DNA of 64,000 nucleotides from Chryseobacterium sp. MYb7 (lineage in GTDB: Bacteria; Bacteroidota; Bacteroidia; Flavobacteriales; Weeksellaceae), in NCBI RefSeq assembly GCF_002979455.1, contig NZ_PCOU01000011.1, positions 82,226-146,225 on the forward strand, given 5' to 3'. Shown in pieces: positions 24,111 through 33,580 of the stretch. How positions within the stretch are numbered: the stretch's first letter is position 1; every line of letters begins with the position of its first letter. A program made the translations under genes and the position numbers. The notes beneath the pieces are model-generated. The model was not told the DNA's origin. It did no database searches and saw only the letters and a list, made by a program, of their open reading frames with translations.

Positions 24111-25493
24111 CTAGTTCTTTTTCCTCACTTTACTGGCTTTTACTTTTTTCACCTCATCTTTAATGAAAGGATATTTTTTCTGCATATCCTTAGCTAAAGA
24201 CGGATCAAGTTCTAATGCCTTTTGAAGTGATTCCATTCCTTTATCCTGATCTTTCAGGTTGTAAAAACAATTACTCAACTGATAAAAAAGCTCAGCTCGG
24301 TGATGTTTTTTCAGGGCACTATTCAAAACAGTGACCGCATCTTCGTACTCTCCTACCAACATCAAAACTTCTGAATAGGCATACCAGTTGTAGAACCTTG
24401 AAGGCTCTGCATCTACCAGTTTTTTAAGACAGGCAAGGCTTTCTTCAAACTTCCCTGAATCAATGAATAAAAACGCAAGCCTTTTCTGATAGTCAAGGTT
24501 GTTTTCATTCAGCTGGGTAGCTTCTTTGGCATAATGCAATGCTTCAGACATTCCGCCCATTTCTTCGTAAAGATAAGACTGCTCCATCATGGCAAGATAA
24601 AACTGAGGGTCTTCTCTCAATGATTTCTGGAATGCATTTAAAGCTAAAATAGGCTGTTTCAATGCCTTGTTGCACAATCCTATCTTATAAAAAGTAAATG
24701 CTTTTGTATATTCCAGCTCCAGCATTTCCTCATAAGTCTCAATGGCCTTCTGGTATTGTCCCAAAGCTTCATAACAAGCCGATTTATTAGCATATACTCC
24801 CACAGAGTTTGAGTTGATTGCTAACAGATAATCGTACCCTCTTATGGCTTCATCATAATTTTTTCTGTTGAAATAGAATTGTCCGTATTCAAACCAAGCG
24901 GTTTCAGAATAAGGGAATTCGTCTAAATATTCATTAAGAAAGGCAATCGCCTCCTCACTCTTATTCAGGTCACTGAAACACACCATAGCGTTTTCCAGCG
25001 AATATTCATCCGTAGGATCTTCCTTCAGTGCTTTTCTGTAATGTTTAAGAGCGTTAAAAGGATCTCCGAGATTCACATATTCATCCGCAATAAAGTTGTG
25101 GAGAAAGTTTTCTTCTTCCTCTAATGTCAAAGCCTTTTTGCAGATTTCAATGGATTTTCTGGGATTTCCTAAGTTCGAATAATACTTGGCATAGCAAACC
25201 AAAAAGTCTGTATGCTCCATAGAAGCACCTTTCAGTTCGTCAATAAGTTCTTTCGCCGTATTATACTCTTCCCACTCCAAAAGGATTTCAAGTTTTTTGA
25301 TCTTGATATCCAACGAATTGGGATGAAGCTTCAGACCATAACTTACCGCCATATCAGCGTAATTAAAGTCACCCAGCTCCAAATAATAAACGATGATGTC
25401 TTCTAACTCTTCGGTATCGAAGTAGAATTCGTCATTGTTTTCCATCATTTCCTCGAACTTTTTTACAAGTTCATTTCCAAAATACTCTTCCAA
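24111..25493 (-). CDS. Tetratricopeptide-repeat protein
   Basis: The 460-residue soluble protein consists almost wholly of TPR units of about 34 residues, for example NFADMA-like pairs followed by ALKHYRKALKEDPTDEYSLE, AIRGYDYLLAINSNSVGVYA, AIETYEEMLELEYTKAFTFY and GMESLQKALELDPSLAKDMQ. The C-terminus is very basic (DEVKKVKASKVRKKN). TPR proteins act as scaffolds; the partner is unknown. It is a conserved type in Flavobacteriia, transcribed alone. Confidence 0.9.
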   Translation of the reverse strand: MEEYFGNELVKKFEEMMENNDEFYFDTEELEDIIVYYLELGDFNYADMAVSYGLKLHPNSLDIKIKKLEILLEWEEYNTAKELIDELKGASMEHTDFLVCYAKYYSNLGNPRKSIEICKKALTLEEEENFLHNFIADEYVNLGDPFNALKHYRKALKEDPTDEYSLENAMVCFSDLNKSEEAIAFLNEYLDEFPYSETAWFEYGQFYFNRKNYDEAIRGYDYLLAINSNSVGVYANKSACYEALGQYQKAIETYEEMLELEYTKAFTFYKIGLCNKALKQPILALNAFQKSLREDPQFYLAMMEQSYLYEEMGGMSEALHYAKEATQLNENNLDYQKRLAFLFIDSGKFEESLACLKKLVDAEPSRFYNWYAYSEVLMLVGEYEDAVTVLNSALKKHHRAELFYQLSNCFYNLKDQDKGMESLQKALELDPSLAKDMQKKYPFIKDEVKKVKASKVRKKN

Positions 25494-25700
25494 TAGTGTC
25501 CTCTTTGTCGGCCCAACGCTTGAATTTACTTACAAACCTCGGCAAACGTTTAGTTAATAATACATCTGAAACTGATATTCAAATATTTATGCAAAGTTGC
25601 AACTTTTTTTTGAATTTTCCATTTCATTAATTTCTATTATAAAAATAGTAAAAAAAGAAACCCGATAAAAGGATTGTGGATAAAAAAATGGAAATTGGGG

Positions 25701-26669
25701 TTAAATTCTTATCACAAGACGTTTTCCGCTTTGTATCTCATTATTCCACGCAGCTTCGATATTTTTTATATCAATGTCCTGAGTTTCCATTTTTATTTTT
25801 CCGTCTACGGCTGCCTGAAACATTTCCGGAATGATTTCTGAAAAAAGAAGTGCAAATTCTTCTTTCGTCCAGCTTCCCAGCCCAGATCCTGAAATCTGAA
25901 TATCCGTACCTCTGAGAATCTGTGAAGACAACTGAATAGTATCTCCGCTCATTCCTCCTATGTTTACCAGTTTGGCTTTATGAGAAAAGGAACCATCCCC
26001 TTTAAAAGCAGACAAGATCATTTCTACAGAATGTCCCCAGATATAATCCAAAACAATATCTATAGGGGGTTCTTTATGAATATCTTTTATTTTTTGCTTA
26101 AAATCATGATCGGTCATCTTTAGAGAAACAGCCTCATCAGCCCCCAGCTCAAGTAAAGACTGTAAAGATTCTTCATTTCTTCCGGTAACGATAATCTTTT
26201 GGGCTCCGTATAATCTGGCTACCTGAACGGCAATTCTCCCTGTAATTCCTGTTGCTCCATTGATCAGAACTGTATTCCCTTTTTGTATTCCTGCCTTGAA
26301 TTTTAATGCCATTGCTGATCCCATAACGGCATTGGGCAGTGCAGCAGCTAAGGAAAAATCCAGTTCTTCAGGGATTGGAATGATCATTTTCTTATCTGCT
26401 GCAGCTTTTTCGGATACGGTTCCTTTTTTACTGAAAAAATAGACTTTATCTCCATTTTCCAGATATCCTGCTCCATCTGTTCCGATAATTGTCGGCTGAT
26501 GTTCCTGATTTTCTGTGGAATAATGGTTTCCTCCGGCTCTGGCTCTATCCAGGTTTTTAATTGAGGCTGCTTTTACGGAAACCAAAACTTCATTTTCCTG
26601 TACTTCAGGATCCGGAAAATCTACATATTGAGGAATACTTCCTTTTTCAAATACTATTGCTGCTTTCAT
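25701..26669 (-). CDS. Zinc-independent MDR-family quinone/NADPH oxidoreductase
   Basis: The 322-residue protein has the GroES-like N-terminal domain (NEVLVSVKAASIKNLDRARA) and the Rossmann domain with NTVLINGATGITGRIAVQVA, then KIIVTGRNEESLQSLLELGA. Catalytic zinc ligands are absent, so it belongs with quinone-oxidoreductase-like enzymes that use NADPH to reduce enones or quinones. The substrate is unknown. It is next to a Crp/Fnr regulator on the same strand, a possible regulatory pair. Confidence 0.85.
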   Translation of the reverse strand: MKAAIVFEKGSIPQYVDFPDPEVQENEVLVSVKAASIKNLDRARAGGNHYSTENQEHQPTIIGTDGAGYLENGDKVYFFSKKGTVSEKAAADKKMIIPIPEELDFSLAAALPNAVMGSAMALKFKAGIQKGNTVLINGATGITGRIAVQVARLYGAQKIIVTGRNEESLQSLLELGADEAVSLKMTDHDFKQKIKDIHKEPPIDIVLDYIWGHSVEMILSAFKGDGSFSHKAKLVNIGGMSGDTIQLSSQILRGTDIQISGSGLGSWTKEEFALLFSEIIPEMFQAAVDGKIKMETQDIDIKNIEAAWNNEIQSGKRLVIRI

Positions 26670-26772
26670 TCTTTTAATTTTTATACAAAATTATGAGGGA
26701 TTAAGGATTTGGAGCGATAACATTTGTTATCAGTTTTGGAAAGGGGAGCTGGAAGAGGGAGGCTGGGAGTTA

Positions 26773-27351
26773 TTAAAGTCCTTCTTTCAATATTTTGCTT
26801 TTGATTCTGCTGAGATGTACTGTAGTAATCCCGAGATAGGAAGCAATATAATGCTGAGGAACCCTTCTGATGATCTCCGGTTTTTGTTTAACCAGATTCA
26901 GATATCGCTGCTGCGGCGTGTCTTTAATGAATGAAAAGAAGTGTTTCATATAGTCGAAGACCCTTTCGAAGAGAGCATCCATAAAAAGGTTTCTGAGCTC
27001 CGGATTTTCATAAACTTCTTCCAGGAAAGCTTCCACATCAGGTTTATTGATTTTGTATAAGATACATGGTTCTATGGTTTCAAACGATACCATACTCGGC
27101 AATCCTTTTTTAAAACTTTCAAGGGAAGAGAACATTGTATTTTCAAGAAAAAACTGGAAGGTTACGTCTTTTCCGTCGTTATTATACCATGCTCTGACGA
27201 TGCCCTTTTCAATATAATAGGCATTATAGGAAACCTCATCTTCTTTTAAAAGTAAAGTTTTGGCAGGAACTTCCATGCGCTCGAAGCTGCCAAGAAATTT
27301 TCTCCATTTTTCTTTGGGGAAAGGAAATCTTTTTTTGATATGTTCAAACAT
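26773..27351 (-). CDS. Crp/Fnr-family transcriptional regulator
   Basis: I place the start at the ATG at 27351 (MFEHIKKRFPFPKEKWRKFL), since the longer frame starts inside the glmM terminator. The 192-residue protein has a cyclic-nucleotide-binding-like domain (VPAKTLLLKEDEVSYNAYYI, VTFQFFLENTMFSSLESFKK) and a C-terminal winged helix (RRVPQHYIASYLGITTVHLSRI). No Fnr-type cysteine cluster is seen. The MDR-oxidoreductase gene downstream is a plausible target. Confidence 0.88.
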   Translation of the reverse strand: MFEHIKKRFPFPKEKWRKFLGSFERMEVPAKTLLLKEDEVSYNAYYIEKGIVRAWYNNDGKDVTFQFFLENTMFSSLESFKKGLPSMVSFETIEPCILYKINKPDVEAFLEEVYENPELRNLFMDALFERVFDYMKHFFSFIKDTPQQRYLNLVKQKPEIIRRVPQHYIASYLGITTVHLSRIKSKILKEGL

Positions 27352-27364
27352 TCCTGATAAAAAA

Positions 27365-27389
27365 AAGAACGGACACATTGTCCGTTCTT
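27365..27389 (-). terminator. Terminator of glmM
   Basis: AAGAACGGACA and TGTCCGTTCTT form a perfect 11-bp stem with a 3-base loop, followed by a long T run on the minus strand. Confidence 0.9.
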
Positions 27390-27398
27390 CGTCTATTT

Positions 27399-28781
27399 TT
27401 AGATTAAACTCTTGATTTTAGCAATGATGTCATCTCCTAACTGATCTGCTTCTTCCTGAGATTTCGCTTCAGTATAAATTCTGATAATCGGCTCTGTATT
27501 GGATTTTCTAAGGTGAACCCAATTGTTTTCAAAGTCTATTTTAACACCGTCTACGGTAGAAACCTCTTCATTCTGATATTCCTGCTCCATTTTGCTTAAG
27601 ATAGCATCTACATCAATTTCCGGTGTAAGTTCTATCTTCTTTTTACCCATGAAATAGCTTGGATATCCTGCTCTTAATTCGGAAACCGTTTTGTTTTCTT
27701 TGGCTAAATGAGTTAAGAATAAGGCTACTCCTACTAAAGAGTCTCTTCCGTAATGCAATTCAGGATAGATAATTCCTCCGTTTCCTTCTCCTCCGATCAC
27801 TGCATTTTTCTCTTTCATCAAAGTAACAACGTTTACTTCTCCTACAGCACTTGCAAAGTATTCTGAATCGTGGGCATTTGCTACATCTCTCAATGCTCGG
27901 CTTGAAGACAGATTGGAAATTGCAGCTCCTTTTTTATTTTTCAACAGGTAATCAGCCACGGCTACAAGTGTGTATTCTTCACCAAACATTTCCCCTTTTT
28001 CATCAATCAGAGCTAATCTGTCCACATCCGGATCTACTACAACTCCTAAATCAGCGTTTTCTTTCTTCACCAATTCACAGATATCTCCCAAATGTTCTTT
28101 TAATGGTTCAGGATTGTGTGGGAAGTGACCGGTTGGTTCACAGTATAATTTAATGGTTTCACAGCCTAATTTATCCAAAAGCATAGGAATCGCAATTCCT
28201 CCGGTAGAATTTACCGCATCAAGAACGATTTTAAAGTTTTTCGCTTTGATAGCTTCCACATCTACCATTGGTAAATCCAGAATCTGCTGAATATGGATAT
28301 CAAAAGCATCATCTCTTGTTTCGTATTTTCCAAGATCATCTACTTCTGCATAGTTGAAATCTTCACTTTCTGCCAAAGCCAGTACCTCTGCACCGTTTTC
28401 ACCAGTGATAAATTCTCCTTTTTCGTTTAATAACTTAAGGGCATTCCATTGTTTTGGGTTGTGGGAAGCGGTAAGGATGATTCCTCCGTCTGCATTCAGC
28501 TCAGGAACCATTACTTCAACTGTTGGTGTTGTAGAAAGCCCTAGGTCTACCACATTGATTCCCAATCCCTGTAAAGTAGCTGTTACCAGGGAAGAAACCA
28601 TTTGTCCAGAAATTCTGGCATCTCTTCCGATGACAAGGGTAAGGTCTTTTTTATTTTTATTATTCTGAAGCCAGGTTCCGAATGCGGATGCGAATTTTAC
28701 CACATCCAGTGGTGTTAAGTTATCATTTACTTTTCCACCGATGGTTCCGCGAATTCCGGAAATAGATTTTATTAACGACAT
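27399..28781 (-). CDS. glmM: Phosphoglucosamine mutase
   Basis: This 460-residue alpha-D-phosphohexomutase interconverts glucosamine-6-phosphate and glucosamine-1-phosphate for UDP-GlcNAc and cell-wall synthesis. Key segments are the phosphoserine loop GGIILTASHNPKQWNALKLL, the metal loop VVDPDVDRLALIDEKGEMFG, the sugar-binding GEGNGGIIYPELHYGRDSLV and the phosphate-binding RKSNTEPIIRIYTEAKS. The length fits Bacteroidota GlmM. A general phosphomannomutase is the alternative. Confidence 0.9.
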   Translation of the reverse strand: MSLIKSISGIRGTIGGKVNDNLTPLDVVKFASAFGTWLQNNKNKKDLTLVIGRDARISGQMVSSLVTATLQGLGINVVDLGLSTTPTVEVMVPELNADGGIILTASHNPKQWNALKLLNEKGEFITGENGAEVLALAESEDFNYAEVDDLGKYETRDDAFDIHIQQILDLPMVDVEAIKAKNFKIVLDAVNSTGGIAIPMLLDKLGCETIKLYCEPTGHFPHNPEPLKEHLGDICELVKKENADLGVVVDPDVDRLALIDEKGEMFGEEYTLVAVADYLLKNKKGAAISNLSSSRALRDVANAHDSEYFASAVGEVNVVTLMKEKNAVIGGEGNGGIIYPELHYGRDSLVGVALFLTHLAKENKTVSELRAGYPSYFMGKKKIELTPEIDVDAILSKMEQEYQNEEVSTVDGVKIDFENNWVHLRKSNTEPIIRIYTEAKSQEEADQLGDDIIAKIKSLI

Positions 28782-28845
28782 TATGTTTTTAATTTATAGT
28801 TTTTCTAAGTTTTCCAGAGCAAAGATACTTAAAAGACCTTTCAAC

Positions 28846-29862
28846 TTATAGAATGGGAATCTTTTTTTGGATTTTATCATAGGTATTTTTCACAACTTTC
28901 GGTGGTGCAAAACGATATCCTATGTATAAAAGGCCATAGAGGTTATTATTCTCTACGGTCTGGTTGTTTTTCTGATCGTAGGAATTGGCATTAAAATTCA
29001 TTTTTCCTCCGAATAAAAAGCGATCTGTATTATAACCTACGTGCAGACCTCCCTGCATTCTTATAGTAGCGTACTGCGCATTTTCTTTTACTCCTCCATT
29101 TTCAAAATCCCTGTAACTGGAGAATTTTCCTCCAATTCCAACAGCCAGGTAGGGAGAGATATTTACTTTTGTCCCAAGTACCCAATTGTAGAAATATCCG
29201 ATATTACCTCCAATATTGTATTGGGTTTCTTTGTCTTTTACTCCGTCAATGGTATTTCTGAAAATGGTGAGATCATAATCTACAAAAGGAACCCAGCTGC
29301 CATTGCTTTTCTTTTGCCATTCACCCTGAGTGTAGACTGTTCTTGCTGAAAAATTTTTGTTAAGAATATAAGAGGTAGAACCTCCAAAACTTTGTACTCT
29401 AAGATCAGGAAACTGAAGGTACGGATCTCTTCCTTCCTCCCATTGCGGGAAAAGGTCTTTCATATTTTCCACATAAAAGCCTCTTACATTTTTATAATAT
29501 AGATTCTGGATGATTCTACCAGGAAAAAACCTGAAACTGAAATCGGTATAGGAACTTTTCCCTTTCATATTGTCATCATTATTTCCTTCTAAAAACCTGG
29601 GAGCAAATGACAGTGTTGCACTTATGATTCTATAATCGACCGAAAGGGATGTTTTTGTTTTATTGTTGATGGACAGGATGGTTTGATTTGCATTCTTTCC
29701 TTCTCCCTCTGTAAAGACATAGCTCTCGATATTGGTATCAAGATTCACACGAATCATTACCTGGTCTGCATAAGACTTGGTATTTATGGTATCCGACTGT
29801 GCTTTTACCTGAAAGACAAATAAAGAAAATAATACAGCTAATCCTGCTTTAAAAAAATTCAA
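28846..29862 (-). CDS. DUF4421 outer-membrane beta-barrel-like protein
   Basis: The 338-residue protein has a signal peptide (FKAGLAVLFSLFVFQVKAQS) and then alternating aromatic strands such as NLYYKNVRGFYVENMKDLFP and GGKMNFNANSYDQKN, ending YGLLYIGYRFAPPKVVKNTY. The pattern fits DUF4421, a Bacteroidota family of likely outer-membrane barrels without known function. It lies between glmM and the feo operon, with its own spacing. Confidence 0.75.
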   Translation of the reverse strand: MNFFKAGLAVLFSLFVFQVKAQSDTINTKSYADQVMIRVNLDTNIESYVFTEGEGKNANQTILSINNKTKTSLSVDYRIISATLSFAPRFLEGNNDDNMKGKSSYTDFSFRFFPGRIIQNLYYKNVRGFYVENMKDLFPQWEEGRDPYLQFPDLRVQSFGGSTSYILNKNFSARTVYTQGEWQKKSNGSWVPFVDYDLTIFRNTIDGVKDKETQYNIGGNIGYFYNWVLGTKVNISPYLAVGIGGKFSSYRDFENGGVKENAQYATIRMQGGLHVGYNTDRFLFGGKMNFNANSYDQKNNQTVENNNLYGLLYIGYRFAPPKVVKNTYDKIQKKIPIL

Positions 29863-29928
29863 ACCGAATAATTTACATTAGAAAAATGAAATTACTACAT
29901 TTTTTTCAATTATCCGATGAATACAATA

Positions 29929-30081
29929 TTAAGAACAACCGCAGTCTTTGTCGCAGTTGGTTCTTTTGGAGCTGAATTTCTTGGGTGCGAAATTCTTTTT
30001 AAGTACTTTAAATAATGAGTAACAGGCGAATGCTACAATTAATGCAATAAGTACGTACTGAATAATTAATGATGAGTCCAT
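29929..30081 (-). CDS. FeoB-associated Cys-rich membrane protein
   Basis: The 50-residue product starts at the ATG at 30081, overlapping the feoB TAA by one base. It has one transmembrane helix (IIQYVLIALIVAFACYSLFK) and a C-terminal cysteine cluster (RTNCDKDCGCS). This is the small FeoB-associated protein of many Bacteroidota and Firmicutes; its cysteines may bind iron, with an unproven role in ferrous iron uptake. Confidence 0.85.
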   Translation of the reverse strand: MDSSLIIQYVLIALIVAFACYSLFKVLKKNFAPKKFSSKRTNCDKDCGCS

Positions 30082-32114
30082 TACTTTAAAATCTGGTATA
30101 CTATCATCGACACAAAATATGCCAAACCTGTCATCATGACTACCTGAAAGCCGGTCCATTTCCAGCTTTTGGTTTCTCTGTAGACTACTGCAAGTGTAGA
30201 AACACACTGCATTGCAAATGCATAGAAAAGAAGAACAGAAATTCCTGTTGCAAAACTGAAGACTTTTTCTCCGTTGGGTTTTACATCTCTTCTCATTTTA
30301 TCAATTACTTTTACTTCCGGAGCATCATCTTCCAAACTGTAAAGGGTAGACATTGTACCTACAAAAACTTCTCTCGCTACGAAACTTGTAAGAATTCCTA
30401 CGCCCATTTTCCAGTCGTAACCAAGGGGAGCGATTACAGGTTCTATTCCTTTACCCATTTTAGCAAGGTAAGAATGATCCAGGTGAACATCTGCAGCCAC
30501 AAATTCGTTTGTTTTCTGGCTTGGCCCGAAATAGCTCAGGAACCAGATGATGATACTTACAATGAAAATTATTTTTCCGGCTCCGGTAATGAAGTCCCAG
30601 ACTTTTCCTAAAACCATTTTAAGGTCATATCCGAAAAGTGGTTTTTTATAGGCAGGGAGATCCATCACCAGATATGTTTTTCCTTTACTTTTAATAAATC
30701 TTTTAAGGATAGCTGCTGAGAATAAAGCGACAAGGAAGCCAAGGAGATACATTCCCATCAAAACCAGTGCTTTATATTTTATTCCCAAAAATGTTCCTTC
30801 TGAGATAATCAATCCGATGATAATACTGTATACCGGAAGTCTCGCAGAACATGTCATAAAAGGTGTTACTAATATGGTCAGCAGTCTTTCTTTTACGTTT
30901 TCAATATTTCTTGTAGAGATTACTGCGGGGATAGCACAGGCAGTTCCTGATACCAGCGGAACAATACTTTTCCCGTTAAGTCCGAACGGACGAAGCAATC
31001 TGTCCATCAAAAATACAACCCTTGCCATATATCCTGAATCTTCCAACAGATAAAGGAAATACAACAGGATTCCGATTTGAGGGGCGAAAACTACAATTCC
31101 TCCAATTCCGGGAACGATTCCGTTTGAAATCAAAGAATTAATTGGTCCTTCGGGAAGGTGTTCGCTGGTGAATGCTGCCAGCCATGAGAAGGAACTTTCA
31201 ATCCAATTCATTGGATATTCTGCAAGGAAGAACACACTTTGGAAAATTACCAGCAGGATAAGTAAAAAGACTATATATCCCCAGAATTTATGAACTAAAA
31301 CTTTATCGAGTTTTTCGGTTAACAATTCTTTGAACTGAGCTTTTTTAGAAATGACATCAGCCAGTATTTTGTCTACGTTCTGATATCTTCTAACGGTTTC
31401 CTGAACCTGTAATCTTTTTGGAACCAAGCTTTTAGAATCCGGTTCATTCAGCTGTTCCATTACAGAACTTATCCTTCCCAGATCTCCGCCCAATGAAAGG
31501 CTCATCCAGGCTTTATATTCATTGTCGAAACCTTTGTGTGCCGCCAGTTTTTGAATAAAATCTCTATGTTCGTTAGGCGTTTCAAAAGAAAGGGTATTTG
31601 TTTTTACAAACTCGTTATTGTAAACCGCTTCTCTTACTTCGTCAATTCCTATATGTTCTTTGGCGTTGGTCTGAATAATTTTAATCCCTAATGCTTCAGA
31701 AAACTTTTGAATATCTATGGTGATTCCTCTTCTTTCTGCCTGATCAATCTGATTGACAATCAGAATCATCGGAATACCAAGATCCTGAATCTGCTGAAAC
31801 AAAAGCAGTCCTCTTTTTAAACTTAATGCTTCAAGAATGTAAACAACTCCCGCGTAGTTTTTCTGTTCATCGATAAGATATTTGGAAAAAATAGCCTCAT
31901 CTTCTGAACTCGGGTATACACTGTAAGAGCCTGGAAGGTCAATTACTTCCACTTCTTCGTTTTTATAAGAATAATTCCCCGAATGGCTTGCAACGGTAAC
32001 GCCGGCATAGTTTCCGGTCTTCTGCTTTTTGTTGCAAAGCGTATTAAAAACCGTTGACTTTCCTACATTAGGATTTCCGACTAAAAGTATCTGTTTTTTC
32101 TTGTTTTCCTGCAT
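30081..32114 (-). CDS. feoB: Ferrous iron transport protein B
   Basis: The 677-residue protein has the N-terminal GTPase (G1 LVGNPNVGKSTVFNTL, G3 VIDLPGSYSVYPSSEDE, G4 IVNQIDQAE). The polytopic membrane domain follows, with GIVPGIGGIVVFAPQIGILL, ESSGYMARV-like LLEDSGYMARVVFLMDRLLR and FMTCSARLPVYSII. It imports Fe2+ across the inner membrane. It overlaps feoA upstream and the Cys-rich gene downstream by one base, so feoA-feoB-small gene form a tight operon under the operator at 32399-32419. Confidence 0.97.
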   Translation of the reverse strand: MQENKKKQILLVGNPNVGKSTVFNTLCNKKQKTGNYAGVTVASHSGNYSYKNEEVEVIDLPGSYSVYPSSEDEAIFSKYLIDEQKNYAGVVYILEALSLKRGLLLFQQIQDLGIPMILIVNQIDQAERRGITIDIQKFSEALGIKIIQTNAKEHIGIDEVREAVYNNEFVKTNTLSFETPNEHRDFIQKLAAHKGFDNEYKAWMSLSLGGDLGRISSVMEQLNEPDSKSLVPKRLQVQETVRRYQNVDKILADVISKKAQFKELLTEKLDKVLVHKFWGYIVFLLILLVIFQSVFFLAEYPMNWIESSFSWLAAFTSEHLPEGPINSLISNGIVPGIGGIVVFAPQIGILLYFLYLLEDSGYMARVVFLMDRLLRPFGLNGKSIVPLVSGTACAIPAVISTRNIENVKERLLTILVTPFMTCSARLPVYSIIIGLIISEGTFLGIKYKALVLMGMYLLGFLVALFSAAILKRFIKSKGKTYLVMDLPAYKKPLFGYDLKMVLGKVWDFITGAGKIIFIVSIIIWFLSYFGPSQKTNEFVAADVHLDHSYLAKMGKGIEPVIAPLGYDWKMGVGILTSFVAREVFVGTMSTLYSLEDDAPEVKVIDKMRRDVKPNGEKVFSFATGISVLLFYAFAMQCVSTLAVVYRETKSWKWTGFQVVMMTGLAYFVSMIVYQILK

Positions 32115-32368
32115 TAATTCAATTCTTCAACAATGATGTAATCTCCTTCTTCCTCACGAAGAGCAATCCGGCTTTTTTCTGCTCCAAACTCCACATACAT
32201 AGGCCCATTGAACGGCGCCTGATACAAAATTCTGAAAGTGGTTTCCGGAAGAAGCCCCATTTCAATGATTTTATTGGGCATTTTAAGATGGTCGTTATCA
32301 TACCCCAATATCTTCCCCATTTTGTTTTTAGGGAATCCACTTAATTTATGTAATCCTTTCTCTTTCAA
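32114..32368 (-). CDS. feoA: Ferrous iron transport protein A
   Basis: An 84-residue SH3-like cytosolic partner of FeoB (GFPKNKMGKILGYDNDHLKM, EMGLLPETTFRILYQAPFNG, KSRIALREEEGDYIIVEELN). It overlaps feoB by one base and is the first gene of the operon. Confidence 0.93.
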   Translation of the reverse strand: MKEKGLHKLSGFPKNKMGKILGYDNDHLKMPNKIIEMGLLPETTFRILYQAPFNGPMYVEFGAEKSRIALREEEGDYIIVEELN

Positions 32369-32387
32369 AGCCTAATTTTTAGTCCTG

Positions 32388-32419
32388 CAAATATACGCTA
32401 TTTAAATTTAATCTAAATA
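32388..32419 (-). promoter_or_regulatory. feoAB promoter with Fur-like palindromic operator
   Basis: The minus strand has a perfect -7 element TATATTTG (32388-32395). Directly upstream at 32399-32419 is a 21-bp near-palindrome with arms TATTTAR and YTAAATA around ATTWAAT (18 of 21 positions symmetric). It sits between -7 and -33, where a repressor would block RNA polymerase. This is the expected place for Fur or an iron-sensing DtxR-like repressor. Confidence 0.7.
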
Positions 32420-32436
32420 ACGTTTGGAATAAAAGA

Positions 32437-32472
32437 AATCAACCCAAATACATTGCTGTATCTGGGTTGATT
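32437..32472 (-). terminator. Terminator after the GLPGLI gene
   Basis: AATCAACCCA (32437-32446) and TGGGTTGATT (32463-32472) form a 10-bp stem, with a T-rich tract after it on the minus strand. Confidence 0.75.
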
Positions 32473-32500
32473 CAAAATATAATTTAGTTGATATGAATGC

Positions 32501-33397
32501 TTATTTTTTCTTCTTTTCAGAAGCTTGTTCTTTTTCTATTGGATTGTCATTAGCATTAAAAAAATCTTTAGCCATTTTTTCTTGCTTTTTTGCCATTTCT
32601 CCAATTGTTATATCAGATCCTGGCATTTTCATGTTCATCATTTCCGGAGTAATCTTTTGACGAAATTCAGCCATAGGGTCTTGTTTAAAGCTAGCATAAG
32701 CCTTTTCAAACTTATCTTTTGTTGTAGGAGTTACGGTTTGAGGAACTCCATATTTTGCATTGATCTTATCTGAATTGGACATTTCTTCATAGTTTTCAAT
32801 CTTTTTATTTCCACTTAGTTTCCAAGAGTAGTTTTTCTCAGAGTCTTCAATTTTAACAATTAACCCAGGAAGTCCATAAAATTTGTATGGCCCATCTTGA
32901 AAAGGAATATCTGTACTAAACCATGCTATCCATTTTCTTCCTCCAAATTCTGTAGTTGCTTTTTGCGTATTATATTCTCCTACTTTTTCTTTTTCTGATA
33001 AAATGTTCCAATTGAATTTAATATCATCATCATAACCAAATAAATTCATACTCACTCTATCAACATACTTTTCCTTCATTTCAGGATAAGTTTTAATAAT
33101 CTTATATGAAAATTTAGGCATTTTAATAAGCTTCGTTATATCCTTCCAGCTTTTTGTTTTTTCCATTTCGTCAACTGCAACTTTAATAATGGAATCTTGA
33201 GCTGGAATTGTATAATCCTGATATATTGATTTTTTGGGAGTAATATCAAGGATAGTAATGATCTTATCCAGTTTTGCCGAATCTTTCTTGGGTTTAAAAG
33301 TCAGTTCATAAAAGAAACGGTTGGCGGTTTCTTTTGATTCCTGAGCTCCTGCAAATGCAAAAAGAGTGATAAGAAATATAGAAAGTAATTTTTTCAT
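32501..33397 (-). CDS. GLPGLI family protein
   Basis: I start at the ATG at 33397, giving 298 residues with signal MKKLLSIFLITLFAFAGAQE; the 30 upstream codons lack a signal and cross the promoter motif. The signature KFYGLPGLIVKIEDSEKNY lies near residue 185, preceded by QKATTEFGGRKWIAWFSTDI and PFQDGPY. The C-terminal 50 residues are charged (MAKKQEKMAKDFFNANDNPI). The function is unknown. It shares an upstream motif with the outer-membrane protein gene at 34136-36847. Confidence 0.92.
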   Translation of the reverse strand: MKKLLSIFLITLFAFAGAQESKETANRFFYELTFKPKKDSAKLDKIITILDITPKKSIYQDYTIPAQDSIIKVAVDEMEKTKSWKDITKLIKMPKFSYKIIKTYPEMKEKYVDRVSMNLFGYDDDIKFNWNILSEKEKVGEYNTQKATTEFGGRKWIAWFSTDIPFQDGPYKFYGLPGLIVKIEDSEKNYSWKLSGNKKIENYEEMSNSDKINAKYGVPQTVTPTTKDKFEKAYASFKQDPMAEFRQKITPEMMNMKMPGSDITIGEMAKKQEKMAKDFFNANDNPIEKEQASEKKKK

Positions 33398-33414
33398 TAT
33401 AGCAAGTTTTATAT

Positions 33415-33446
33415 AATTAGTACTCACATGTCTTCTTTTGTTACAC
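33415..33446 (-). promoter_or_regulatory. Shared promoter motif upstream of the GLPGLI gene
   Basis: The minus strand reads GTGTAACAAAA (33436-33446), 14 bases, then ACTAATT (33415-33421), 17 bases before the ATG. The same two blocks at the same spacing precede the gene at 36847. GTAACA is a common ECF -35 core. Confidence 0.6.
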
Positions 33447-33580
33447 TTTTTTTGAAATTTTATTTTCTGGGCAACATATTTCTCCAATTTATATTTTGTG
33501 ATGATTAAAAAATTATGATTCTCTTAAAACAGTTTCATTTTTAAAACACTTACCTTTAAGTTTCTAAAAAACAAAATATT

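Noticed and set aside
32501..33487. Longer start for the GLPGLI protein at 33487
   Set aside because: The extra residues contain no signal peptide and cover the promoter motif; the ATG at 33397 starts a standard signal peptide.
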